Assembly: GCA_017470945.1 (NCBI GenBank)
Contig: JAFUXH010000135.1
Span: 1-34,670 of the forward strand
Reading direction: 5' to 3'
Origin: Clostridia bacterium
GTDB taxonomy: Bacteria > Bacillota > Clostridia > Christensenellales > Aristaeellaceae
Length of the DNA stretch: 34,670 nucleotides
Shown: positions 24,321 through 31,429 of the stretch, piece after piece
Layout of the letters: every line of letters starts with the position of its first letter
Position numbering within the stretch: position 1 is the stretch's first letter
The notes under the pieces: generated by a model
What the model saw: only the letters and a program-made list of their open reading frames with translations
The model's database searches: none
Told to the model about the DNA's origin: nothing
Made by a program: the position numbers and the translations under genes

Positions 24321-24530
24321 ATGCGAAAGAACTCAGAGCGGATTGACCCGAACAAGAAACTGTTCGTGGTCAATAACTGTGGCGCAAGCAGGACGCTCCA
24401 CATCAACGATGGACGATGTTGCCAAGTCAAGCGACTGTTTCAGTTCGCTGATTTCGAAACAGAACAAGGTGCTTGGAAATACTTCGATAATAACTTGAAA
24501 AGATGTGGAAATTGTTTTCCGAAAGAATGA
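24321..24530 (+). CDS. Small cysteine-containing protein, unknown
   Basis: A 69-residue protein with five Cys: NNCGAS, GRCCQV and a C-terminal RCGNCF (CxxC). The pairing of an inner Cys-rich turn with a final CxxC could make a zinc site or knuckle, but this is only suggested by spacing. AGAAGGGG lies immediately before the ATG, a short distance. It is transcribed from the plus promoter at 24231 that shares its control region with the ribbon-helix-helix gene. Continuous with the secreted-protein gene 13 nt downstream, so probably one unit. Family unknown. Confidence 0.55.
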   Translation: MRKNSERIDPNKKLFVVNNCGASRTLHINDGRCCQVKRLFQFADFETEQGAWKYFDNNLKRCGNCFPKE

Positions 24531-24543
24531 AAGAGGGGTTTTT

Positions 24544-25137
24544 ATGAAAAAAATCATTTGCACTATGCTTATTTTTCTTATGCTTATTGGAATGACATCA
24601 GTGGCAGTAGCCGATGCCATAGCAGAATATGGTAGTTGGAGTGTTTATCAAAGCAAAGATGAATTCGATCTTCCGATAAAAGATCAATATTATGTGGCGT
24701 GTGTTGCCTATGGCAATTTCAGTAATACTGCAACAAGTAAAGGTGATTTAGCTGTAGTTATGTCCGTTAATCAGGAACCATGGGTAACATTCGTGTTAGT
24801 TGAGTATGGGAAGCATGCCGTTTCTAATTCATCTTCCAAAGATTACCGGAAATTCGACATTCTAATGATGGATTCGGATGGCAATAGGCAGCAATTAATG
24901 GGTTTCATGAAACCTAAGTCGAACAGGGTTATTGCAACTACAAAAGGTAATTATGAGCCTGAAACCAACAAAGCAATTTTAAAAGCTTTAATGGCAGGTG
25001 AGGGTACTGTTCGATTCTCCGTGACGGATAGAGACGATTCCAGGTATAAGTATGTTTTTGTCATTGAAGATATCGCTGGATTTTGTGAAGCTTGTGAGAA
25101 AGCAAACATCAGTCTCGCGAACGTTGCTGGAGAATAA
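24544..25137 (+). CDS. Secreted protein of unknown function, A+T-rich gene
   Basis: A 197-residue protein with a strong signal peptide (KKIICTMLIFLMLIGMTSVAVA, cleavage after VADA). The mature part has a Trp/Tyr-rich beta-type pattern (GSWSVYQSKDEFDLPIK, then YYVACVAYGNF) and a late CEAC pair. This layout is seen in invasion-associated-locus-like and other small secreted beta proteins, but I cannot assign it. The start at 24544 follows AGAGG; a longer frame from 24505 overlaps the preceding gene. Codon use is clearly richer in A and T than any backbone gene, suggesting recent transfer. It is the last gene of the island. Confidence 0.65.
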   Translation: MKKIICTMLIFLMLIGMTSVAVADAIAEYGSWSVYQSKDEFDLPIKDQYYVACVAYGNFSNTATSKGDLAVVMSVNQEPWVTFVLVEYGKHAVSNSSSKDYRKFDILMMDSDGNRQQLMGFMKPKSNRVIATTKGNYEPETNKAILKALMAGEGTVRFSVTDRDDSRYKYVFVIEDIAGFCEACEKANISLANVAGE

Positions 25138-25403
25138 AGAATAAAACAAAAAGACGGGAAAGCGATTAGAAATGCATATAATCGGAGACTATTACGGTTT
25201 GTGATTTCGGCGTAAATATCCATGTTTGTTTGCTCCCTTCTCTTGTTCAGGGGAGCCAGCCATGTTATATTCACACCTTCTAATGTTGTGTCAAAAGGTG
25301 TGCCAACATGCTTTAGAGATGCAGTTGAGATGCACAATAGTTGTGTCGAAGTTCTTCAAAAGATGTAAGAAATATGTTAGTGCGATACTCCCCGAACGCT
25401 ACC
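25138..25403. other. Gene-free right end of the island
   Basis: A+T-rich sequence with no credible frame, repeat or terminator that I can support. It ends at the consensus promoter at 25404. Confidence 0.5.
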
Positions 25404-25432
25404 TTGACAGCGCACCCCTAAAGTCTTATAAT
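25404..25432 (+). promoter_or_regulatory. Perfect consensus promoter pointing into the rubrerythrin fragment
   Basis: TTGACA (25404-25409), a 17-bp spacer and TATAAT (25427-25432), identical to the sigma-70/SigA consensus. It is the best promoter in the window, yet it leads into a truncated gene. Confidence 0.8.
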
Positions 25433-25457
25433 GTCAGTGTACGCAAGGCTTTTTGTC

Positions 25458-25634
25458 GCAATCCGCGCCGATGCTGAGTACGGTGCAACTCAGGCAAGAG
25501 CTGACCTGGCCAAGAAGGCCAAGGCACTGAATCTCGATGCCATCCATGACATCGTGCATGAAATCGGCCGCGACGAAGCCCGGCACGGCAAGGGCTTCCA
25601 GGGCCTGCTGGATCGGTATTTCGGGAAGTAATCA
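25458..25634 (+). pseudogene. Rubrerythrin 3'-end fragment (5'-truncated duplicate)
   Basis: Encodes the last 55 residues of a rubrerythrin in frame, from [11 protein letters not shown] to [20 protein letters not shown], with no rubredoxin domain and no first half of the di-iron domain. It differs from the intact copy mainly at synonymous sites and in the last residues ([13 protein letters not shown] against KAFAGLLKRYFGDK). An open frame from 25431 adds [10 protein letters not shown] from unrelated sequence, but there is no ribosome site. Its own terminator follows (25646). It is best read as the displaced end of a host rubrerythrin gene, left on the far side of the island. Confidence 0.85.
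25539..25582 (+). repeat. Right copy of the 44-nt direct repeat (rubrerythrin 3' end)
   Basis: Identical to 20870-20913. The two copies start 4669 bp apart and in the same orientation, so recombination between them would remove the island and leave one rubrerythrin gene. Confidence 0.85.
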
Positions 25635-25645
25635 TCTTGCCGATT

Positions 25646-25685
25646 GAAAGGGAGTACTGAGCGATCGGTTCTCCCTTTCTTCTTT
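25646..25685 (+). terminator. Intrinsic terminator after the rubrerythrin fragment
   Basis: Arms GAAAGGGAG (25646-25654) and CTCCCTTTC (25671-25679) followed by TTCTTT. Probably the terminator of the original rubrerythrin gene. Confidence 0.65.
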
Positions 25686-25745
25686 GGTCTATTCTGAGAA
25701 TCCCATTACACTTGCTCCCTGTCTGAGCAATAGGAGAAACGTGAT

Positions 25746-26570
25746 ATGAGCGTCAGTATTGAAAACACATCGGGCATCCCGGCTGCGGTTTGGGTGATCG
25801 GGCTGCTGATCTTAGCCGCTGTCATCCTCTACGCCGTCAAGCACGGGCACAATGTCAAAATCGGCCCTATTGAGTTTGAATCCAAAGGGGAGCAGGCAAA
25901 AAAGCAGCCGCCGTCCGAAGAAAGCGCGCCGTCCGATCCGGGCCCGGCAGAAGGGAAACACATTGATCCCACCGCGGAGCCTTTAACGGAAGGTGTAGCG
26001 CATCTCTTTGGCACGACGAGGACGCAGGATTCCGAGCTGGCTTACCTTTATCTGACGAAAGCCGCCGAAGCCGGCCAGCGCGAAGCCTTCTTCTATCTCG
26101 GATATATGTACGCAAAGGGATTATACGTCCGCTTAGATTACCAGGAAGCCATGGCGCAATACAAAAAAGGCGCCGATCGGGGAAGCACGTCCGCCATGAA
26201 TAATATCGGCCATTTGTATGAAAACGGCCTTGGCGTGGCGCAGGATTACAAGGCGGCGGCGGATTGGTATATCAGGGCCGCGGATCTTGGCGACCCGGCA
26301 GGCCAGGGAAACGCCGCGCGTATGTATAAAAACGGAAGAGGCGTCCCCCAGGATCTCGACAAAGCCATAACCTTGTACAGGCGGGCCATCCAACAAGGCA
26401 ATGAAAGCGCCATGAACAATCTCGCCGTCATGTATGAAGAGGGTGTCGGCGTGCAGCAAGATATAACCCAGGCGATTTTCTGGTATAAAGAGGCCGCGAA
26501 AAACGGCAACAAATCCGCCCCGAAAGCCTTGGAAAGGCTGAAAGAAAGCCGGCCCGAGCTGTTCACCTAA
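25746..26570 (+). CDS. Membrane-anchored Sel1-repeat protein
   Basis: A 274-residue protein with one N-terminal membrane segment (about 12-31, AVWVIGLLILAAVILYAV), a short positively charged stretch and a Pro/Ser/Glu-rich linker (about 48-78). Four to five Sel1-like repeats follow (about 85-265). The repeats carry the usual A-x-x-x-L-G-x-x-Y-x-x-G and D-x-x-x-A-x-x-W-Y-x-x-A-A pattern, for example NNIGHLYENGLGVAQDYKAA. Sel1 repeats form an alpha solenoid used for protein-protein contacts. Likely topology is N-terminus anchored with the solenoid on one side; which side is not certain. GGAGAAACGTGAT precedes the ATG. It follows the rubrerythrin fragment. Confidence 0.85.
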   Translation: MSVSIENTSGIPAAVWVIGLLILAAVILYAVKHGHNVKIGPIEFESKGEQAKKQPPSEESAPSDPGPAEGKHIDPTAEPLTEGVAHLFGTTRTQDSELAYLYLTKAAEAGQREAFFYLGYMYAKGLYVRLDYQEAMAQYKKGADRGSTSAMNNIGHLYENGLGVAQDYKAAADWYIRAADLGDPAGQGNAARMYKNGRGVPQDLDKAITLYRRAIQQGNESAMNNLAVMYEEGVGVQQDITQAIFWYKEAAKNGNKSAPKALERLKESRPELFT

Positions 26571-26757
26571 GCTTCACGGGCACGTAAGCTTACGGCGAAG
26601 CCCGCACGGCAAGAACTTCCGAATTTCAGTTCCTTCCGCGCGGGGAATCCCGTGTGTTTTCCTTTCCCCTATTCGCATATTCCTTCATTCTTCATCGGAA
26701 ACGGAACAACGCAAACAGCAAACCGATTCCCCACGCGTGGGCAAAGGAGGTGAAAGC

Positions 26758-27516
26758 GTGTCCGTCAGTCCATCCCTGAAAAACGGGCCATATGGACGGC
26801 AGCTGATCGAAGCCCTGCAGCTATTGATCCGCAACATGCAGGAATTGCCGGACGCGTATGCTTCCTATCACGAAGTGTTTTCCGATTGGCAAAAGCAGCT
26901 GTACGCCGGATGGAAGGCAAAGGAGCCGACGCTCATGTACCTCACGGCGGAATACTGCCGCCTGACGCCCGACTTCGGCCCGGTGTTTGACCTTGAAGCC
27001 GAGGACGTGCCCCAGGCCGGCCCGGAAGAGGCGGAGAAGATTTATCTGGCCGCCGCGGAGCAGGGCTGCGATCTGGCGCGCCTGTGGCTGGCCTACTGCT
27101 ATGAGGAAGGAAGATGCGGGCTTCGGAAAGAACCGCAGCTGTCCATGCAATTCCAAACCGCCGTGACCCACCCGGTGGACAGGCTATTTCCCCATGAGCT
27201 TTCCTTTTTGTATGAGGAGCTTGAGCAGCTGTATGACGTTGCGGAGCACGCGCTGTACCTTTGGGATGCCTACCAAAACCCGGATTTTTCATCGATCAAT
27301 GATCGAAGCATGCTGCTCTATTCCTATATGATCCTGCTGGGCCTGCGGGACGTTCCGCGCCACGAGCGCAGAAGCGCGCTGGACGTGTACAATCCCGCCA
27401 TCGAATGGAGATCCCCTTACGATTCGCTGAACGCGCAAAACAGCCGGGAAAAGCAGAGCTGGGAAGCCTGGTGCGCAGAGAGGGGCTTCCTTGCGTCGGG
27501 CAGCGAATTCATTTGA
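26758..27516 (+). CDS. Sel1-like/TPR-type cytoplasmic protein, unknown
   Basis: A 252-residue protein starting at GTG (26758), chosen because AAAGGAGGTGA lies just upstream; a longer in-frame GTG at 26737 would include the ribosome site. It has no signal peptide. One clear Sel1-like unit is seen at about 93-125 (EEAEKIYLAAAEQGCDLARL, then LAYCYEEGRCG). The remainder is helical with many aromatic residues and no recognised catalytic motif. It lies about 190 nt after the membrane-anchored Sel1 protein and may work with it as a soluble partner, which is inference. Family otherwise unknown. Confidence 0.7.
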   Translation: MSVSPSLKNGPYGRQLIEALQLLIRNMQELPDAYASYHEVFSDWQKQLYAGWKAKEPTLMYLTAEYCRLTPDFGPVFDLEAEDVPQAGPEEAEKIYLAAAEQGCDLARLWLAYCYEEGRCGLRKEPQLSMQFQTAVTHPVDRLFPHELSFLYEELEQLYDVAEHALYLWDAYQNPDFSSINDRSMLLYSYMILLGLRDVPRHERRSALDVYNPAIEWRSPYDSLNAQNSREKQSWEAWCAERGFLASGSEFI

Positions 27517-27596
27517 CGCGAGTCGTCCAAAAGGAACGGCCATCCCGGAAAACAAATCAAGCTCAGCGATTACTGTGTAGAAAGGAAGTAAACCAT

Positions 27597-28106
27597 ATGA
27601 AGCGATCTGTCGCATGGACGCTCCTTGTCATGCTGTGCCTCACAGCGGGTATTGCCCGCGCAGAAGAGGAACTTGCCTCTCTTGGCGAATCTTATGAATT
27701 TGACGATTTTGGGGCGTCTTTTCTGGGTTATCGCGTGACGCAGGTTGCCAATAAGAATTATATCTACATTTACATGGATTATAAAAACCAATCCGACGCG
27801 CCGCAAATGTTTGATTCCGCCTGCATGGTCTTTGTATATCAGGATGATGAAATGTGCGAGGTGCCCGGCAATGATTTACCCGGCACGAAATTCTATGAAA
27901 TCACGCTTCCCGGCCAAACAGGAAAATACGCATTTGCGTATGCGCTGTACAACACCGAAACATCCGTGACAGTGCAGATGATGCCGGGTTCTCAAATCCG
28001 GGTAGCTCCGTCCTTCCGCAAAGGGATCCGTACCTATGTCTTCGATATAAGTATGGCACCTGAAGACATTGCCCACGGCTACACATGGGATGAGATAACA
28101 CCATAA
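27597..28106 (+). CDS. Secreted DUF5067-like protein
   Basis: A 169-residue protein with a signal peptide (MKRSVAWTLLVMLCLTAGIARA). The mature part carries the pattern YIYMDYKNQSDAPQMFDSACMVFVYQDDEMCEV, close to the extracellular immunoglobulin-like domain DUF5067 (YFDFTNNSDE...F...VFQNG...). No lipobox, so released or loosely held. The start ATG at 27597 has GAAAGGAAG upstream. It follows the Sel1-like gene by 80 nt and may belong to the same unit. Role unknown; many such domains occur in secreted lipoproteins of Clostridia and Lactobacillales. Confidence 0.6.
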   Translation: MKRSVAWTLLVMLCLTAGIARAEEELASLGESYEFDDFGASFLGYRVTQVANKNYIYIYMDYKNQSDAPQMFDSACMVFVYQDDEMCEVPGNDLPGTKFYEITLPGQTGKYAFAYALYNTETSVTVQMMPGSQIRVAPSFRKGIRTYVFDISMAPEDIAHGYTWDEITP

Positions 28107-28225
28107 AATTCAAAAGATGCCTGCCACTTCTGCGGCAAGGCGTTCGAGGGGGCTGCTGAAGCGATACGATGGCGCTGCGCCATGGTATTGTTTGCGCAGA
28201 TAACGCAATTTCGTCGAGGTGTGTT

Positions 28226-28801
28226 ATGGATAGAAAACGACTGTGGCGAACCATTCGCCTGAACCTGGCGCGCAACCGGAATCAATACGTGCGGGACCAT
28301 CATATCTTTGCCGCTTTTGGCCGCGGCAGCAAGATATCCATGCGGGTCATACCGCTGTACCCGGAATTGATCAGCATCGGGAACAACGTGATCATCGCCG
28401 CCAAGGTCACCTTCGTTCCCCACGATATCATTCACGATATGCTCAATCATCTCCCCGCTTCCCCGGATGCGGCCGACCAGCCCAAGTACCGCGAACACAT
28501 CGGGTGCATCCGGATCGACGACAACGTGTTCATCGGCGCCAACACCACCATCCTGGCGGACGTGCGGATCGGCAGCCGGGTGGTGGTCGGCGCGGGATCG
28601 CTGGTGAATAAGGATTTGGAGGGCGGCTACGTGTATGCCGGCGTGCCCGCCAAGAAAATATGCACCTTTGACGCGTTCCTGCAAAAGCGCAGAAAAACGG
28701 CCCAATACCCGGCGCAGTTCCACCGCCACGGCGATTCTGTCGATCCGGCGTTCGCCAAATGGCTGTGGGAAGATTTTCAGGCCAGGCATCAGGAAACATG
28801 A
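28226..28801 (+). CDS. Hexapeptide-repeat acyltransferase
   Basis: A 191-residue left-handed beta-helix acyltransferase, CoA-dependent type, that probably O- or N-acetylates a sugar. Hexapeptide rungs are seen at ISIGNNVIIAAKVTFV and IRIDDNVFIGANTTILADV, and the family end signature VVVGAGSLVNKDLEGG, then YVYAGVPAKKI (about 127-150). The histidine of FVPHDIIHD is the likely catalytic base. Start at 28226 with GAGGTG upstream; longer frame from 28169 is less likely. No sugar-synthesis genes are adjacent, so the acceptor is unknown. A terminator follows. Confidence 0.85.
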   Translation: MDRKRLWRTIRLNLARNRNQYVRDHHIFAAFGRGSKISMRVIPLYPELISIGNNVIIAAKVTFVPHDIIHDMLNHLPASPDAADQPKYREHIGCIRIDDNVFIGANTTILADVRIGSRVVVGAGSLVNKDLEGGYVYAGVPAKKICTFDAFLQKRRKTAQYPAQFHRHGDSVDPAFAKWLWEDFQARHQET

Positions 28802-28813
28802 TTGCATTCAGCG

Positions 28814-28836
28814 ACCGCTCCATCGGGACGGTTTTT
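28814..28836 (+). terminator. Probable terminator after the acyltransferase gene
   Basis: ACCGCTCC (28814-28821) pairs with GGGACGGT (28825-28832) with one mismatch and one wobble, followed by TTTTT. Confidence 0.5.
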
Positions 28837-28978
28837 GATTGCCCATAGCGAAAGATGAAATGGCCTATCGTCGCATACCGCCCGGCCGGGAACAGCGCCG
28901 CGCGTCCCGCGGAATGCCGATCTGTCCCGCGGGAGGCGAAAAAAACACGGTTTTTCAAGGGCAAAATGAATTCAACGC

Positions 28979-29007
28979 TTGCATCCCGGGCCAAAATACA
29001 TTATACT
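28979..29007 (+). promoter_or_regulatory. Promoter of asp23-fakA
   Basis: TTGCAT (28979-28984), a 17-bp spacer and TATACT (29002-29007), 57 nt before the Asp23 gene start. Confidence 0.7.
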
Positions 29008-29064
29008 ATATGTTGTCCCCGAGTATCCGCCCGGGGGCAGAACCGGCTAAGGAGGTTCGGCAAT

Positions 29065-29415
29065 ATGGAATGCAAAATCAAAAATGACATTGGCACGATC
29101 TTCATTTCCGAAGATGTGATGCTCAAGGTGGTGGGCTATGCCGCGCTGGAATGCTACGGCATCGTGGCCATGTCCTCCAAGCGGGCCAAGGACGGCCTGG
29201 TGGAATGGCTGGGCCGGGAAAACCTGAGCAAGGGCGTGCAGGTTCGCCTGGTGGACGATCAATTGGATGTGGATCTGTTCATCGTGGTGGAATACGGCAT
29301 TTCCGTGGCCGAGGTTTGCAAGACCATCGTAGAAGTGGTGCGCTATAAGCTGGAAAGCATGACGGGGGTAAAGGTTCGCTCCGTCAATATTTCCGTGGAA
29401 GGGATCCGGGTGTAA
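29065..29415 (+). CDS. Asp23/Gls24 family envelope-stress protein
   Basis: A 116-residue protein of the Asp23/Gls24 (YloU-like) family. The pattern fits: IFISEDVMLKVVGYAALECYGIVAMS, a variable middle, DVDLFIVVEYGISVAEVCKTI and the end VKVRSVNISVEGIRV. Members form a layer at the membrane or affect envelope stress; the Bacillus homologue YloU sits before the fatty-acid kinase gene yloV, exactly the arrangement here. The TAAGGAGG site lies 10 nt before the ATG. Gap to fakA is 40 nt, one transcript. Confidence 0.92.
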   Translation: MECKIKNDIGTIFISEDVMLKVVGYAALECYGIVAMSSKRAKDGLVEWLGRENLSKGVQVRLVDDQLDVDLFIVVEYGISVAEVCKTIVEVVRYKLESMTGVKVRSVNISVEGIRV

Positions 29416-29455
29416 GCGGATACCTGGCCCACAGATTTGAACGGAGGGAAAACCC

Positions 29456-31108
29456 TTGATACAAGTACAGGCAATTGACGGGCTGCTCCTGCGGGAAATG
29501 GTGCTGGCAGGGGCCGCGCTGCTGGAAAAAAACCGGGAAATGGTGGACGCGCTGAACGTGTTCCCCGTGCCGGACGGCGATACGGGCACCAATATGAGCC
29601 TTACCATGGCCAGCGCCACCCGGGAAATCAATTCCCGGGAATTCACCCGGGCCGACGAGGCGGCCGCCGCTTTATCCAAAGGCGCGCTGCGGGGCGCCCG
29701 GGGCAACAGCGGCGTAATCACCAGCCAGCTGTACCGTGGCTTTGCCAAGGCGCTGGCGGGGGTGGAAAAAATCACGCCGCCCCAATTCGCCGCCGCCCTG
29801 CAAAAAGGCGCGGAGCAGGCCTATAAGGCCGTGATGAAGCCCAAGGAGGGCACCATCCTGACGGTGGCCCGGGTGATCGCGGAGGACGCGGTGCGCCAGG
29901 CCCAGGCCGCGCCGGAGGATTACGACGCGCTGTTCAACGTAATTTTGCAGTCGGGCGAAGCCATTTTGCGGCGCACACCCGATATGCTGCCGGTGCTCAA
30001 GCAGGCCGGCGTGGTGGACGCGGGCGGCCGCGGGCTGCTGCTGCTGTATACCGGCTACGCCGCCGTGCTGCGGGGCGAAAGCATCGAAGACCTGATGCCC
30101 GACGACGTGGCGGTGGACGACGAAGCGGAATTCACCGACAATCACGACGCCATCGAGAACCTGAAATACGCCTACCACACCGCCTTTGACGTGCGCGACC
30201 TGCGGGACGACGTGAAGGAAGAAGATATCGACACCTTCCGCCGCCGGCTGAACCGCATCGGCGACTGTGTGGTGGTGGAGGGCGATTTGACGGGCGTCAG
30301 CGCCCACGTGCACACCAACGAGCCCCACAAGGCCATCGAATACGGCATCGAGCTGGGTGAATTGACCAACCTGGTCATCGAAAACATGGCCTGGGTCCGC
30401 AAGGAAGCCGCCCGCGCCCAGGAGGAGGCCAACGCGCCCCAGGAGCCGCCCAAGCCCTACGGCATGGTCAGCGTATCCCTGGGCGAAGGCTTCTCCCGAA
30501 TCTTGAAGGATCTGCAGGTGGACGGCATCGTGGAGGGCGGCCAGACCATGAATCCCTCCATCGAGGATCTGCAAAAAGCCATCGATTCGGTCAATGCCGA
30601 AACCATCTTCGTGTTCCCCAACAACGGCAATATCATCCTGGCGGCCCAGCAGGCGGCGGAGTTATCGGAAAAGAACGTGGTGGTGATCCCCACGAAGAAC
30701 GTGGCCATGGGCATCGCCGCGGCGGTGGCCTTCCAGCCGGACCTGAGCGCCGAAGAAAACGCCCAGCGCATGGACGAAGCCGCCCAGCGGGTGCGCACCG
30801 GCACCATCACCTACGCCGTGCGGGACAGCGATTTTGAAAACATGCATATCTCCGAGGGCGATATCATCGGCCTGCACAACGGCAAGGTGGAATTCCAGGC
30901 GCACAACGTGCACGACGTGGCCATCGAATTGGTCAAAGCCATCGTGACGGAGGATGACGGCCTGATCACCATCTACTACGGCGCCGAAACCAAGGCGGAG
31001 GACGCCAAGGCCCTGGGCGCGGAGATCGAAGAAATGTGCCCCGACTGCGACGTGGAGGTGCACGAAGGCGGCCAGCCCCTGTATTACTACCTGATCGCGG
31101 TAGAGTGA
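29456..31108 (+). CDS. fakA: Fatty acid kinase catalytic subunit FakA (DAK2/DegV-like, YloV)
   Basis: FakA phosphorylates fatty acids bound to a FakB (DegV) protein. The 550 residues show the DhaL/DAK2 kinase domain first (about 10-205), with NVFPVPDGDTGTNMSLTM carrying the metal-binding aspartates and ALRGARGNSGVI. The central Cys-poor domain and the C-terminal FakB-binding region (about 330-550) follow, with VFPNNGNIILAAQQAAEL. The start is TTG with GGAGGG about 8 nt upstream. The yloU-yloV order is kept; a serine dehydratase and recG, which often follow, are absent here and recG lies at 11.8 kb. A perfect terminator ends the unit. Confidence 0.94.
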   Translation: MIQVQAIDGLLLREMVLAGAALLEKNREMVDALNVFPVPDGDTGTNMSLTMASATREINSREFTRADEAAAALSKGALRGARGNSGVITSQLYRGFAKALAGVEKITPPQFAAALQKGAEQAYKAVMKPKEGTILTVARVIAEDAVRQAQAAPEDYDALFNVILQSGEAILRRTPDMLPVLKQAGVVDAGGRGLLLLYTGYAAVLRGESIEDLMPDDVAVDDEAEFTDNHDAIENLKYAYHTAFDVRDLRDDVKEEDIDTFRRRLNRIGDCVVVEGDLTGVSAHVHTNEPHKAIEYGIELGELTNLVIENMAWVRKEAARAQEEANAPQEPPKPYGMVSVSLGEGFSRILKDLQVDGIVEGGQTMNPSIEDLQKAIDSVNAETIFVFPNNGNIILAAQQAAELSEKNVVVIPTKNVAMGIAAAVAFQPDLSAEENAQRMDEAAQRVRTGTITYAVRDSDFENMHISEGDIIGLHNGKVEFQAHNVHDVAIELVKAIVTEDDGLITIYYGAETKAEDAKALGAEIEEMCPDCDVEVHEGGQPLYYYLIAVE

Positions 31109-31124
31109 TGATCAATCGCCTTGC

Positions 31125-31161
31125 AGCGGAAGGAACGGCCATGATCGTTCCTTCCGCTTTT
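31125..31161 (+). terminator. Intrinsic terminator after fakA
   Basis: Perfect 13-bp arms AGCGGAAGGAACG (31125-31137) and CGTTCCTTCCGCT (31146-31158), 8-base loop, ending in TTTT. Confidence 0.9.
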
Positions 31162-31167
31162 CATTTT

Positions 31168-31330
31168 ATACTAAATCAAATCTAAAAGACTGTCTGGATT
31201 CGGCGTGAATTTTTCGTCTTGGCTAAGCTGAACGAAGGGAGGCGTAGCAGCGCTACGTTGACCGGAGTAAAGCAACGCCAGGGCGAAAAAGGCACCCGAA
31301 GATGACAGGATTTTAGGTTTGATTTAGTAT
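31168..31330. mobile_element. MITE-like palindromic element, about 163 bp
   Basis: Terminal inverted repeats of 20 bp with one mismatch: 31168-31187 (ATACTAAATCAAATCTAAAA) and 31311-31330 (TTTTAGGTTTGATTTAGTAT). The interior is also an imperfect palindrome (GTCTGGATTCGG... against ...CCCGAAGATGAC) centred on GTAGCAGCGCTAC. No coding capacity. TA bases at both ends could be an IS630/mariner-type target duplication. It sits between a terminator and a promoter, a typical safe site for a MITE. Confidence 0.7.
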
Positions 31331-31393
31331 TAGGCCGATAACCCACCAGAAAAAACAGGCAGAAGAAAAACAATGGCTCCTCCCCCATGGGCC

Positions 31394-31421
31394 TTGACAA
31401 ATTCTGCAAAATGATTAAAAT
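31394..31421 (+). promoter_or_regulatory. Promoter of the T-box transcript
   Basis: TTGACA (31394-31399), a 16-bp spacer and TAAAAT (31416-31421); start of transcription expected near 31428, just before T-box stem I. Confidence 0.7.
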
Positions 31422-31429
31422 TATCTTAA

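Noticed and set aside
20978-25646. CRISPR array or tRNA-type attachment site at the island edges
   Set aside because: No regularly spaced repeats and no tRNA-like cloverleaf were seen anywhere in the window; the only boundary repeat is protein-coding.
28107-28225. Frame with DACHFCGKAFEGAAEA resembling a zinc-ribbon end
   Set aside because: Too short, no start or ribosome site, and the similarity is limited to one CxxC; may be chance.
28839-29087. 82-residue frame between the acyltransferase terminator and asp23
   Set aside because: It crosses the asp23 promoter and has no protein-like pattern or ribosome site.
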